64,000 nucleotides of DNA, taken from the NCBI GenBank assembly GCA_016201065.1, contig JACQDL010000041.1:62001-126000 (forward strand), given 5' to 3'. Positions 1-8,908 of the stretch are shown here, piece by piece. Below the pieces are notes generated by a model. That model searched no databases. It saw only the letters and a program-made list of their open reading frames with translations, and was not told where the DNA came from. This stretch comes from Actinomycetota bacterium (GTDB taxonomy: Bacteria; Actinomycetota; Actinomycetes; Mycobacteriales; JACQDL01). Position numbers and translations under genes: made by a program. Numbering within the stretch: position 1 is the first letter of the stretch; each line of letters opens with the position of its first letter.

Positions 1-112
1 CCGGCGTCGTCGTCACCAGCGCTTCGATGGGCAGGTCGTTCCGCGGCCTGGTCCGGCCGCCCGTCATCGCATACGGGCGGACCAACGGGCCGGGTTCGTG
101 TCCGAAGCTCAT
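1..112 (-). CDS. cvnC: DUF742 protein, N-terminal fragment (CvnC-like)
   Basis: Only the first 37 codons are inside the window; the gene runs off the left edge. The start reads MSFGHEPGPLVRPYAMTGGR and continues into LPIEALVTTT, the hallmark N-terminus of DUF742 proteins. In actinobacterial conservons DUF742 proteins act with a sensor kinase, a Roadblock protein and a small Ras-like GTPase. The ATG has a GGGGGCAGG ribosome site just upstream and lies 22 bases after the Roadblock stop, so it is the third gene of the same operon. A Ras-like GTPase (CvnD) is expected next, outside the window; that is inference. Confidence 0.85.
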   Translation of the reverse strand, partial: MSFGHEPGPLVRPYAMTGGRTRPRNDLPIEALVTTTP

Positions 113-134
113 AATCCTGCCCCCTCGGTCGCCG

Positions 135-557
135 TCACCTGGGCAGTGCTGCCTGCAGTTCAGCACGCAGCGCTGGGGTCAGCACGTCCCCCACCCGCGA
201 TACCAGCAGGGCCATCTCGTAGCCGACCAGCCCGACATCGCAGTCCTTCGCGGCGAGCACAGCCAGGCCCGAGCCGTCGCTGATGGCCATCACGAACAGG
301 AAGCCCTTTTCCATCTCGATCACGGTTTGGCTGACCGCACCGGCTTCGAACACGCGGGCCGCACCCTGGGTCAGGCTGGACAGCCCGGAGGCGACCGCAG
401 CGAGCTGATCGGCACGGTCCCTGGGGAGACCATGCGATGCGGCCAAGAGCAGTCCGTCCGCCGACACGACGATTGCGTGCGCGACACCGGGAACCTTGTG
501 CACGAAGTTGGAGATGAGCCAATTCAGGTTCTGGGCGTTTGGCGAGAGCTGTGTCAC
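135..557 (-). CDS. cvnB: Roadblock/LC7 domain protein (CvnB-like)
   Basis: A 140-residue cytosolic protein that is almost entirely one Roadblock/LC7 domain (roughly residues 10-115), with the family pattern [20 protein letters not shown] near the start. Such proteins act as partners or GAP-like regulators of small Ras-like GTPases in bacterial conservons. The start is GTG within a GTGA overlap with the stop of the upstream NIT sensor kinase, so the two are translationally coupled. DUF742 follows after 22 bases. Family assignment is firm; the signal sensed and the output are not visible. Confidence 0.92.
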   Translation of the reverse strand: MTQLSPNAQNLNWLISNFVHKVPGVAHAIVVSADGLLLAASHGLPRDRADQLAAVASGLSSLTQGAARVFEAGAVSQTVIEMEKGFLFVMAISDGSGLAVLAAKDCDVGLVGYEMALLVSRVGDVLTPALRAELQAALPR

Positions 558-3500
558 GCGTGCTCCTGGTTCACGTACGAGGCTTCACTGGGATCGATCT
601 CGCGGTGTCGCCCAACCTCACGGCCCTGACGCAGACCGCGCTGGTAGTTCGACAGCATGCCACGGATGGCTTCCGCAGAACGCGGTTCCGGTGGATGCGG
701 GGCCGGTTCGCGCGCTGGCTCAGGCCCTTGCGGACGAGCCGGAGACGGCGCGGTCCCTGGTACGAAGTGTGCCATAGGCACCCGAATCGGCAGCCCTGCC
801 CCCGTCAGCTGACTCTCGCTGGGCTCGGACAGCCGGCTCGCTGCGCGCCACCCGTCGTCGGCCGGCGACCGCCAGACCGGCGGCGGGCTCGATGCCGTCT
901 GGGCAGCGGCAGCCAACGGGCTGGGTCGGCCGCCACCGAACTCCGACCCCGGCCCGCCGGCCCCGGCGGGCCAACCACCGGGTACCGGCGGTTGCGGACC
1001 GCCCGGACCGGCCGATCGACCCGACAGCGGGCGGACCGGCAGCGAGGGAGGGTGCCGGGAGTCCGGACCCGATTCGGCGTCCTCCTGGGGAGCGTAGTGA
1101 CCCCCCGGCCCCATGGAGTCGGCAAACGCCGCGGCAGCGCCATACTCCTGCTCCGCCGCGGGCAGATCCTCCAGCGAGAGGCCCCACTCTTCCAGCGGCA
1201 GCCCCGGTGGCGGCGGCATCGGCGCGAAGTCCCGCCGCAGGAACCACTCGGACTCGAGCTCGGCGAAGATCGGCAGGTCCTCGTCCCGCCGGTGCGGCAC
1301 GATCGTGTCCTCGTCGAGATCGACGGCATCCGTCGCACGCGCGCCGGTCAAGGCATACCCGGGCTCGGCGGCGGGCCGGCTCATCGCACCGGTGAGCGGG
1401 TCGTCGTCGGCTCCCCCCGGCCGGTCGGGTCCTCGACGGGGGCCGGTGTCCCGCGAGGGCAGCAACGGCACGATCGGCCCGGCGAGGGTGTCGTCGGTGT
1501 CGAAGCCGTACTCGTTCGAGGGAGCGGCGGAACCGGGGAACGGCGCCGCGGGACCACCGAAGCCTGACGCGATCGGGGCGAAACCCGGCGTGGTGTGAGC
1601 CTCGTCGAACCCGTACGGCGTAGGCCCGGCCGGTACGAACCCCGTCGGCGCGGCCCCGTACGTCCCCGGATCACCGTACGTCCCCGGATCACCGTACGCC
1701 GGTGGCACCCCGGCGGCGGGCCATCCGGGGGGCCCAGCCGGGGGATACCCGACACCTGGCTGGCCCGCGGCGGGCGGCTGTCCGTAGCTGCCGGCCGTCA
1801 ACCCGGCGAGACCCCGCACCGGCAACGGTCCGCTCGTGGTGGGCGGATACATCGGCTCGGGCGGTGGTGCCATCCCCATCGGTCCCGGCAGGCCCGATCG
1901 CGACCCCTCCGGTCCCCCCGCACCGGCCATCGCCGGGTGGCCAGCCGGGGAGCTCATCGGGGGCAGCTCCGCGCCGGTCTGCGCCATCGGATCCACCACC
2001 ACCTCGGGTGGCAGATGGATCAAGGCGGTGACCCCGCCGGCCGGTGCCGATCGGATCTGCACCCTGATGCCGTGCCGGGCGGCGAGCCGGCCGACCACGT
2101 AGAGACCCATCATCCGGGACAGCTGCGGGTCGAACTCGGCCTGGGCGGACAGCCGCTCGTTGGCCGCCGCAAGCTCCTCGGGGGACATCCCGATGCCCTG
2201 GTCCTCGATCTCGATCATCACGCCGGCACCGCCGGACATCGAGCGGGCACTCACCACGACGTGCGTCTCCGGCGGCGAGAACTCCGTTGCGTTCTCCAGC
2301 AGCTCGGCGACCAGGTGAACGACGTCGCCGACGGCCCGCCCCTCGGTGTCCCGACCGGTGACGAAGGTGTGCACGACCCGCTGGTACTGCTCGACCTCGG
2401 CCGCGGCCGCCCGGAGCACGTCGATCAGGGCAACCGGCCTGGTCCACCGCCGGCCCGGATCGGACCCGGCGAGCACCAGCAGGTTCTCCGCGTTGCGCCG
2501 CATGCGGGTCGCGAGGTGGTCGAGCTGGAAGAGGTTCTCCAGGTTGTCCGGGTCCTGCTCACTGCCCTCCAGCGTGTCGATCAGCCGGAGCTGACGCTCG
2601 ACGAGGCTCTGCGTCCGCCGGGAGAGATTGACGAACATCGTGCTGACGTTGCGCCGCAGCTGGGCCTGTTCGGCCGCGTGCCGGATGGCCTCCCGGTGGA
2701 TGCTGTTGAACGCCTCGGCGACCTCGCCGACCTCCTCGCGAGTGTCCACCGCGATGCCGACGACCTCCCGCATGGGATCGGCCTGGCTGCTCTCCCGCAT
2801 GCGCTGCACAGCGCTCGGCAGCTCCGTGTAGGCGACGTCGAGGGCCCGCGCCCGCAGCTTCCGCAGCGGGCCGACCAGGGAGCGGACGGCGGCCACCGCG
2901 AAGGTGACGGTGAGCACCAGCACGATCAGCGCGACGGTGGCGTTGATGGTGGCGCCAGCGCGGGCCTCGACACCGATCTGGCGGCTCCGGTCCTGCACCT
3001 GCACGCCGTAGTTGTCCTCCACCGTGGCCAGGCCGGCAAGCAGCTTCGACGTCGAGTCGAGCCAGTTCGGCAACCCCAGGCCCGGGCCGAAATAGACGTT
3101 GCCCACCGTGGCGCCGGTCAGCAGCGCCAGCTGCATCCGGTTCACCGGACCGGTCAGGGTCTCCTTCACGGCCTTGTCGTAGATGGCCCGCTGGGAGGTG
3201 GTGAGGGCGCTGTCGACCGCGCGCTTGGCGCCACTCTGGGCGGCGTCGAGCGTGAACAGCGTGGTGACGTCCTGCCTGGTCAGCCGGGTGCCCGGCCTGC
3301 TCTCCAGACTCGACTGGAGGTAGTTGACCGTACTGCGCTGTACCTCCAGCGCCTGGATGTACCTGGACAGCACGACCTGGCCACGGGAGGCGTCGTTGAG
3401 CTCGACGTCCCTGCTGGACTGCACGACCTGCGGTTCGATGGCGAGCAGATCGCCGATGAAGCTGCCGTACTCGGAGCTGGCGTCCGACCACGCGCCGTTG

Positions 3501-4114
3501 TTGTCGATGCTCGACCGCTGCCCGGCGAGCTTGCCGGCATGCTTGTCGACCGAGTCCGTGGTGTCCTGGACCACCGGGCCGAGGTTCGCGACCTTCACCC
3601 GCTTGCGCAGGCTTGTCAGGGCATCGAGCTGCCGGTCGGTGGCGTCCCGCGCGGTCTTCAGCGAGTCGGCGCCAGCTCGGTGGTCGCTGCCGAGGTACAG
3701 CGCGCTCTGGTCCAGCTCCGCCTGCAGCGCCCGGGTCAGCGCCACGGCCCGCAGGCTGAGCTGGGAGGCGCCGTCCGAACGCGAGGACTGCCGCGCTGAC
3801 TGGATCACCTGGCTCATCGCGATGCTACCGAAGAGGACCAGACCGATCGTCGGCGTCACGACGATGAGCATGAGCTTGGTCCGCACCCGCAGGTTGCCGA
3901 ATGCCGCCCCGAACCCGATTGGGGTACGCCGACGTCGCTTCGGCTGCTCCGGCGTCCGCCCCGGGGAAGGTCCGTCCATGGAGAGCCCCGCTGGGGCAAA
4001 CCCGGGCATCGGTGGCCCGGGCGCAGCGGGCAGCGGCGCGAAGCTGACCGGATGTTGAGCGAACCCGGTCCGATCCGACCCAGCCGCGCCCAACTGGCGC
4101 CTACCGGCTGTCAT
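554..4114 (-). CDS. cvnA: NIT-domain sensor histidine kinase-like protein (CvnA-like)
   Basis: A 1186-residue membrane sensor. Membrane helices are near residues 81-100 and 390-410, flanking an extracytoplasmic helical region of the nitrate/nitrite-sensing (NIT) type. A HAMP-like linker follows, then a kinase core with [11 protein letters not shown] (about 531-541), an N box [15 protein letters not shown] (601-615) and DQGIGM (638-643). The last 500 or so residues are a Pro/Gly-rich low-complexity tail, which includes two copies of GDPGTY. The chosen ATG has AGGGGG seven bases upstream; an in-frame ATG 31 codons earlier has no such site. It overlaps the Roadblock gene by GTGA. Actual nitrate sensing is family knowledge and is not proven here. 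Confidence 0.9.
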   Translation of the reverse strand: MTAGRRQLGAAGSDRTGFAQHPVSFAPLPAAPGPPMPGFAPAGLSMDGPSPGRTPEQPKRRRRTPIGFGAAFGNLRVRTKLMLIVVTPTIGLVLFGSIAMSQVIQSARQSSRSDGASQLSLRAVALTRALQAELDQSALYLGSDHRAGADSLKTARDATDRQLDALTSLRKRVKVANLGPVVQDTTDSVDKHAGKLAGQRSSIDNNGAWSDASSEYGSFIGDLLAIEPQVVQSSRDVELNDASRGQVVLSRYIQALEVQRSTVNYLQSSLESRPGTRLTRQDVTTLFTLDAAQSGAKRAVDSALTTSQRAIYDKAVKETLTGPVNRMQLALLTGATVGNVYFGPGLGLPNWLDSTSKLLAGLATVEDNYGVQVQDRSRQIGVEARAGATINATVALIVLVLTVTFAVAAVRSLVGPLRKLRARALDVAYTELPSAVQRMRESSQADPMREVVGIAVDTREEVGEVAEAFNSIHREAIRHAAEQAQLRRNVSTMFVNLSRRTQSLVERQLRLIDTLEGSEQDPDNLENLFQLDHLATRMRRNAENLLVLAGSDPGRRWTRPVALIDVLRAAAAEVEQYQRVVHTFVTGRDTEGRAVGDVVHLVAELLENATEFSPPETHVVVSARSMSGGAGVMIEIEDQGIGMSPEELAAANERLSAQAEFDPQLSRMMGLYVVGRLAARHGIRVQIRSAPAGGVTALIHLPPEVVVDPMAQTGAELPPMSSPAGHPAMAGAGGPEGSRSGLPGPMGMAPPPEPMYPPTTSGPLPVRGLAGLTAGSYGQPPAAGQPGVGYPPAGPPGWPAAGVPPAYGDPGTYGDPGTYGAAPTGFVPAGPTPYGFDEAHTTPGFAPIASGFGGPAAPFPGSAAPSNEYGFDTDDTLAGPIVPLLPSRDTGPRRGPDRPGGADDDPLTGAMSRPAAEPGYALTGARATDAVDLDEDTIVPHRRDEDLPIFAELESEWFLRRDFAPMPPPPGLPLEEWGLSLEDLPAAEQEYGAAAAFADSMGPGGHYAPQEDAESGPDSRHPPSLPVRPLSGRSAGPGGPQPPVPGGWPAGAGGPGSEFGGGRPSPLAAAAQTASSPPPVWRSPADDGWRAASRLSEPSESQLTGAGLPIRVPMAHFVPGTAPSPARPQGPEPAREPAPHPPEPRSAEAIRGMLSNYQRGLRQGREVGRHREIDPSEASYVNQEHA
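1656..1698 (-). repeat. 18-bp tandem repeat in the kinase tail
   Basis: Two exact 18-bp units (1656-1673 and 1674-1691) and a 7-base partial third lie inside the NIT-kinase gene. They encode GDPGTY twice in the Pro/Gly-rich C-terminal tail. Being a multiple of three, copy-number change would keep the frame. Confidence 0.85.
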
Positions 4115-4542
4115 GCCTCGACCCCCTGCCCTCAAATTCTGCCTGACGCGCCATAGGCCATCGATCAGGAGCCGTCCGCCGAAACGGCCATGGCCTAGAG
4201 AGCCCACTGTCGGCGCATGCTAGACCACCAAACGGGGTCACCGCACAGATAGCGGGAAACGGCCCGATCAGTCCGACATCAGGCACCCGACCATCTGCCG
4301 GGTGGCCAACACGATCGGCGCCCAGGTTGAGGTGTGCGCCAGCCCCGATCGTCGACGGCCCGTCCGGCCGGCCGGGCCGGTCCCCCGACCGCCCGCCACC
4401 CACCCGGGGAGCAGGACCGGATGGCCGGCCCCGCTGAGCAGTACGGTACGGTGCAGCAACGACCAAACGGCGCACCGCGGCTGGTGCGGCCGGCGGCTGT
4501 GGTGTGCACCCGATCCTGGGAACCGGACCCGGAGCGGACGGC
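4115..4542. other. Intergenic region upstream of the conservon
   Basis: About 430 bases between the NIT-kinase start and the hairpin after the WXG100 gene. I see no open frame with family features. It should hold the conservon promoter, since the kinase is the first gene transcribed leftwards, but no convincing -35/-10 pair could be assigned by eye. A short palindrome GGCCATGGCC lies about 70-80 bases upstream of the kinase ATG. Confidence 0.5.
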
Positions 4543-4584
4543 ATTGCGATGGCCCCCGGCATGCTGTCCGGGGGCCATCGCAAT
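4543..4584 (-). terminator. 17-bp perfect hairpin after the WXG100 gene
   Basis: The arms 4543-4559 and 4568-4584 are perfectly complementary over 17 bp around an 8-base loop. The hairpin begins 13 bases past the WXG100 stop codon. There is no T-tract, as is usual for actinobacterial I-shaped terminators. Confidence 0.75.
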
Positions 4585-4596
4585 GGTTCGGTCGGG

Positions 4597-4893
4597 TCAG
4601 ACGGAGAAGCTGCGCGCGATCTGCCCCTCGGCCTCGGCGTAGGCGGTGCCGGCGTTGTTGAGCAGTTGGGCGATGCCGTTCAGCGCCTCGACCATGTCCT
4701 TGGCACCCTTGTGCCACTGCTGCCAGAGCTGGCCGAACTGACCCGACGCAGCGCCGGCCCAGTCCGCGCCGACAAGCGCCTCAAGCTGCTTGGACAGGCC
4801 GGTGGAGATGCCCTCCACGTCGCCGGCACGCTGCTTGACCGTGCCGCTGTAGCTCTGCAACTGCTCAGGGGTGACCTTGATACCTGCCGACAT
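4597..4893 (-). CDS. WXG100 family protein (EsxA-like)
   Basis: A 98-residue helical-hairpin protein. It begins with MSAGIKVTPEQLQSY and has the turn motif as DWAGAASGQF near residue 44, matching W-x-G. Length and motif fit WXG100 substrates of type VII (ESX) secretion, which are exported as dimers. The ATG is preceded by GGAGGG at good spacing. It stands alone: no second WXG100, EccC ATPase or other ESX gene is nearby, and a perfect 17-bp hairpin follows. It may be exported by an ESX system elsewhere, or act in the cell; the sequence does not decide. Confidence 0.9.
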   Translation of the reverse strand: MSAGIKVTPEQLQSYSGTVKQRAGDVEGISTGLSKQLEALVGADWAGAASGQFGQLWQQWHKGAKDMVEALNGIAQLLNNAGTAYAEAEGQIARSFSV

Positions 4894-5118
4894 GGTGATG
4901 CCCTCCGTCTAGTGACCCGCACACAACCGGGTGATCTGCCGATCCTGCGGCGTTCCACGAGGAACGGGGCCGAGCCTACGCACAGTTCGTCCAGATTGGA
5001 AGTGGTTACGGCAAATCTGTCAAAGGCCGGATATGCGGTATTAGAGTGCGTCGCGCAGCTCCCCGCCCTCCTCCCCGAACCGGGGCCGCGGGTCAGTGGC
5101 TCGATCGGGGAGCTCATG

Positions 5119-6747
5119 TCAGCCCATGTGGGGGTAGCGGTGGTCGACCGGTGGCACGAAGGTCTCCTTGATCGTGCGCGGCGACAGCCAGCGGATGAGG
5201 TTCCACGGCGAGCCGGCCTTGTCGTTGGTGCCGCTGGCCCGGGCGCCGCCGAACGGCTGCTGCCCGACCACCGCGCCGGTCGGCTTGTCGTTGAGGTAGA
5301 AGTTGCCGGCGGCGTACCGCAGTGCCCGCTCGGCGGCGTCGATCGCGGTCCGGTCGGTCGCCAGCACCGCCCCGGTGAGCGCGTACGGCGTGGACTCGTC
5401 CACCAGCCGCAGCACGGCGTCGAAGTCGGCGTCGTCGTAGACGAAGACCGACAGGATCGGTCCGAAGTACTCGGTGCTGAACACCTCGTGCCGGGGGTCG
5501 TCACCGACCAGCACGGTGGGCTCGACGAAGTACCCGACCGAGTCGTCCGTCCCGCCGCCGACCAGGATCTCCAGCTTTCCCTCGACCCGGACCCGCTCCA
5601 GCAGCTCCCGGTGCCGGCCGAACGCGCGCGAGTCGATCACCGCGCCGCCGAAGTGGCCCAGATCGGTGACATCGCCGTAGGAGAGCGATCCGGTCGCCTC
5701 GGCCAGCCGGTCCCGCAGCCCGCCCTCCCACATCGACCGTGGCAGGTACGCCCGGGACGCCGCCGAGCACTTCTGCCCCTGGTACTCGAACGCCCCCCGG
5801 ACCAGCGCGGTGACGACCGCGGCCGGATCGGCCGAGGCGTGTGCCAGCACGAAGTCCTTCCCGCCGGTCTCGCCGACCAGCCGGGGGTAACCACGGTAGG
5901 AGGCGATGCGCTCGCCGACGGTGCGCCACAGGTGCTGGAAGGTCCTGGTCGAACCGGTGAAGTGGATGCCGGCGAGATCGGGGTCGGTCAGCGCGACCGT
6001 GCTCACCGCGGCGCCGTCACCCGTGACAAGGTTCACCACTCCGGGTGGCAGCCCGGCGGCCTCCAGCAGCCGCATGGTGTAGTGCGCCGACAGCGACTGG
6101 GTCGGCGACGGCTTCCACACCACGGTGTTGCCGAGCAGCGCCGGGGCCAGCGGCAGGTTGGCCGCGATCGAGGTGAAGTTGAACGGCGTGATGGCGCAGA
6201 CGAAACCCTCCAGCGGCCGGTACTCCATCCGGTTCCAGACCCCGGGCGCCGACGCCGGCTGCTCGGCGAGGAGGTTCCGGGCGAAGTGCACGTTGAACCG
6301 GAGGAAGTCGATCAGCTCGCACGCCGCGTCGATCTCGGCCTGGATCGCGGTCTTCGACTGGCCGAGCATGGTGGCCGCGTTCAGGGTGTCCCGCCACGGG
6401 CCGGCGAGCAGCTCCGCCGCACGCAGCAGCACCGCCGCGCGCGCGTCGAACGGCAGCTCCCGCCAACCCGGTGCCGCGTCCTTGGCGGCCCGCACGGCCC
6501 CGGCGACGTCGGCCTCGGTGGCCTGCGCCGTGGTGCCCAGCACGGCGGCGTGCCGGTGCGGCTGGACGACCCGGATCCGGTCACCACCGGCCATCCGTTG
6601 CCGGCCGGCAACGGTCATCGTGAGCTCCACCTGGTCGGCGGCGAGCTCCCGCAGTGCCGCCCGCAGGCTGGCCCGCTCCGGGGTGTCCGGGGGGTAGCCA
6701 CGCACCGGCTCGTTGAGCGGCACGGGCGTGCTCGTGACAGCGTCCAT
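5119..6747 (-). CDS. pruA: L-glutamate gamma-semialdehyde (P5C) dehydrogenase
   Basis: A 542-residue aldehyde dehydrogenase that oxidises glutamate semialdehyde (from pyrroline-5-carboxylate) to glutamate with NAD in proline breakdown. It has the catalytic glutamate loop ETGGKDF and the catalytic cysteine loop GQKCSAASR, both in the P5C dehydrogenase form, and the N-terminal extension seen in that subfamily. The ATG was chosen because AGAGGGATGGGG precedes it; an in-frame ATG 18 codons upstream gives a non-conserved leader. No proline dehydrogenase (putA domain) is adjacent, so the pathway partner must lie elsewhere. Confidence 0.93.
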   Translation of the reverse strand: MDAVTSTPVPLNEPVRGYPPDTPERASLRAALRELAADQVELTMTVAGRQRMAGGDRIRVVQPHRHAAVLGTTAQATEADVAGAVRAAKDAAPGWRELPFDARAAVLLRAAELLAGPWRDTLNAATMLGQSKTAIQAEIDAACELIDFLRFNVHFARNLLAEQPASAPGVWNRMEYRPLEGFVCAITPFNFTSIAANLPLAPALLGNTVVWKPSPTQSLSAHYTMRLLEAAGLPPGVVNLVTGDGAAVSTVALTDPDLAGIHFTGSTRTFQHLWRTVGERIASYRGYPRLVGETGGKDFVLAHASADPAAVVTALVRGAFEYQGQKCSAASRAYLPRSMWEGGLRDRLAEATGSLSYGDVTDLGHFGGAVIDSRAFGRHRELLERVRVEGKLEILVGGGTDDSVGYFVEPTVLVGDDPRHEVFSTEYFGPILSVFVYDDADFDAVLRLVDESTPYALTGAVLATDRTAIDAAERALRYAAGNFYLNDKPTGAVVGQQPFGGARASGTNDKAGSPWNLIRWLSPRTIKETFVPPVDHRYPHMG

Positions 6748-6807
6748 GACCCCATCCCTCTGGTACGACGATGGACCTCGGCAGCCCCATCCTCGCACCA
6801 CCCGGGG

Positions 6808-7701
6808 TCAGCTCCCGAGCGCCTGCACCTCGCGCGCGGTGACCGAGACGTGGCGGTGGTAGGTCACCGAGTAGGTGACCGCACCGAAGAAGCCGGCGAC
6901 GACGATGACCCACTTCTTGTGGACGTTCGCGCCATGGTGGCCGACCGAGGTGAACGTGTACCCGCAGTCCGGCGAGGGGCCGGCGGCCTCGCTGGCGGAC
7001 ATCTGGCTGGGCGGCCGGGTCCCCACCCGGCCGCAGATCTGGTGCCCGTCCACGTCCCACCAGGTCCGCTTGAGGTAGGCCACCCCGGCGGTGAGGCCGA
7101 ACGCCGGCACCGCAGCACCGGTCAGGCCCAGGTGGTTGGTGTCGTAGAACCACGTCGGCAGGGTGACGAAGACCCGGCCACCCATCGGGCTGCTGGCTGG
7201 CACCGGGGCGAGGGTGAAGTACTGCTCCCACCCGTCCGGACCACCCACGGTCGGGATGTGCTCGCGGTAGTTCGGATCGGCGGGGCGCCAGATCACCAGG
7301 ACCGTGCACTGGCGGGTCTCGCAGTAGGACCGGGCGGCCGCCGCGCTGCCGGTGGCCACGGCGTCGGCCACATCCGCGGGATCACCGCAGACCTGGTACG
7401 CCCAGTCGCCGGGCACGTCGGGCGGTGGGGTCTGGTTGCCCCGCTCCGCCGGCGGCACCGTGCCGGGCAGGCTCTGGCAGCCACCCGGTAGCGGGGCGCC
7501 GACCTCGGCGTCCGTGCCCGGCACATCGGCGGCGCTGAGGCCGTACGGCACCTGGCCGGACTGCATCGCGCAGCCGATGAGGCTCTGGCAGCCGGTGCCC
7601 GATGCGGCCGCGAACGCGGGGGGCACCAGCACCGGCGTGACGAGCGTCACGCTCGAGACCGAGATGAGTGCCGCCAGGATCCGTCGTCCGGTCGTCAGCA
7701 T
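6808..7701 (-). CDS. Secreted or membrane-anchored protein of unknown function
   Basis: About 297 residues. The N-terminus is a signal peptide (basic MLTTGRR, a hydrophobic stretch, then AFA|A as likely cleavage site). The mature part is rich in Cys, Gly and Trp, with a repeated GCQSL motif. A hydrophobic segment near the C-terminus (WVIVVAGFFGAVTYS) follows HKK, so the protein may be anchored. I do not recognise the family. The ATG overlaps the 3' end of the lipoprotein gene by 7 bases, which suggests coupled expression and perhaps shared work at the cell surface. Function unknown. Confidence 0.75.
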   Translation of the reverse strand: MLTTGRRILAALISVSSVTLVTPVLVPPAFAAASGTGCQSLIGCAMQSGQVPYGLSAADVPGTDAEVGAPLPGGCQSLPGTVPPAERGNQTPPPDVPGDWAYQVCGDPADVADAVATGSAAAARSYCETRQCTVLVIWRPADPNYREHIPTVGGPDGWEQYFTLAPVPASSPMGGRVFVTLPTWFYDTNHLGLTGAAVPAFGLTAGVAYLKRTWWDVDGHQICGRVGTRPPSQMSASEAAGPSPDCGYTFTSVGHHGANVHKKWVIVVAGFFGAVTYSVTYHRHVSVTAREVQALGS

Positions 7702-8354
7702 GGTCCGCCTCCCGCCGCGGTGGCAGCTACCAGATACCATCCGTTGTCAGTCCACCGCAGGGCGAACCTGAGCGAATCGCTCGTCACCACATCGTCCCGG
7801 TAGCCCGCCGGGGCTCGCGGCCTGCCGGTGCGGGCGTCCCGGTAGCTGCCCGCCGGCGTCCGGACGCAGTCGGCGATCTCCGCACGACGGCCACTCCGCT
7901 CGACCTGGCGCGGGCTGAGGGCGAAGTGGGCGACCTGCACGAGTCCCTGCGCCCGCAATGCCCGGATGCCGTCGCGGGTCTGTCCGAGCAGCGGATCGGT
8001 CGCGAGCGTCGCCAGCTCGGCGGCGTCCGGGTCGGCGGCCGCCAGCGCCCGGCCCACCGCCTCCCACCAGGCCCGGTACACCGCGACCGGGTCGAGCCGA
8101 TCCAGCCCTGCCGGCGCCGCCGCCGATGGCCGGCCAGCGCCCGCGACACCCCCCGATACCGCACCGGACCGCGCCGCCCCCGACTGCGCCGCCCCCGACC
8201 GGATGCCGGGAAGCGCGGCCGATCCGGCACCGGGCGCGCAGGCCGCGAGCAGCAGGGCGGCGCCCGCCACGACCACCCATCCCACGCTGACCGCCCGCCA
8301 CCGCACGCGAACAGCGTAGGCGCCACTACCGACAAAAGCGAGCTTGTACGGCAT
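7695..8354 (-). CDS. Putative lipoprotein of unknown function
   Basis: A 219-residue protein with a hydrophobic N-terminal segment ending in LLLAAC, a lipobox, so it is likely lipid-anchored outside the membrane. An Ala/Gly/Ser-rich linker follows, then a globular part with AVYRAWWEAVGRALAAADP, resembling the small NTF2-like fold of many actinobacterial lipoproteins; that resemblance is weak. The ATG directly abuts the TGA of the upstream DUF6912 gene; an internal GTG 14 codons on would give a more usual signal-peptide length. Its 3' end overlaps the next secreted-protein gene. Confidence 0.72.
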   Translation of the reverse strand: MPYKLAFVGSGAYAVRVRWRAVSVGWVVVAGAALLLAACAPGAGSAALPGIRSGAAQSGAARSGAVSGGVAGAGRPSAAAPAGLDRLDPVAVYRAWWEAVGRALAAADPDAAELATLATDPLLGQTRDGIRALRAQGLVQVAHFALSPRQVERSGRRAEIADCVRTPAGSYRDARTGRPRAPAGYRDDVVTSDSLRFALRWTDNGWYLVAATAAGGGPC

Positions 8355-8852
8355 TCACCACAATTCGAGCAGCGGGCCGATCTCCTGGGTCGCGTACCAC
8401 GCCAGCTCGTGACCCTCGGCCTCGTCCACGACGAACTGGGCATCGTCGTCACCGAGGCCCGCCGCCACAACCGCCTCGGCCGCCGCCCGTACGGCCTCCT
8501 CCGCCTCGGCCGCATCGACGTGCACCGAAGCGACGAGCCGGTGCGGCACCGGCTCGGGCAGCTCCACCGCGGAGCGCTCGATGTGCGGCCGCAGCAGGAC
8601 CTGACCGTCGGGCACGTCGGCGGCGATCACGACCCGGCGCCGAGCGGCCTTGGGGTCGGTGTCCAGCAGCCGGAGCGAGGTGCGGGCCGCCTCCAGCAGG
8701 GCGGCGTACTCCAGGGCCTCGATGTCCTGGTCGAGATACCACTCGCGCAGTGCCGGCGTGACGGCGTAGCCCCGCAGCGGAGGCGACCCGACCTCGCCCC
8801 GCTCCAGGAGCTGTCGCAGCGTCTCGATCGTGGCCGGCAGATAGATCCTCAT
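8355..8852 (-). CDS. DUF6912-like protein
   Basis: A 165-residue cytosolic protein beginning MRIYLPATIETLRQLLERGE, with AVTPALREWY following. This pattern is common to a conserved actinobacterial family I know as DUF6912; its function is unknown. The chosen ATG has GGGGTGAG upstream and matches the usual family start. An alternative ATG 20 codons earlier forms an ATGA overlap with the upstream acyltransferase gene, so coupled initiation there cannot be excluded. The lipoprotein gene follows without a gap. Confidence 0.8.
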   Translation of the reverse strand: MRIYLPATIETLRQLLERGEVGSPPLRGYAVTPALREWYLDQDIEALEYAALLEAARTSLRLLDTDPKAARRRVVIAADVPDGQVLLRPHIERSAVELPEPVPHRLVASVHVDAAEAEEAVRAAAEAVVAAGLGDDDAQFVVDEAEGHELAWYATQEIGPLLELW

Positions 8853-8870
8853 CGGTGGCTCACCCCGTCT

Positions 8871-8889
8871 GGCTGGCTGGCTGGCTGGG
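8871..8889. repeat. GGCT tetranucleotide run
   Basis: Four and a half GGCT units lie just upstream of the preferred DUF6912 start. A change in copy number would alter the frame of the longer possible N-terminus but not the preferred start. Confidence 0.8.
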
Positions 8890-8908
8890 TCGGGTTCGGC
8901 CGGCTCGG

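Noticed and set aside
1595-3799. Long plus-strand frame of 734 codons
   Set aside because: It is antisense to the NIT kinase core, which has clear domains. Its residues are Arg/Gly/His-rich with no family features; such mirror frames are common at high GC.
4504-7491. 995-codon plus-strand frame
   Set aside because: Antisense to the WXG100, pruA and secreted-protein genes and crossing their gaps; no domains.
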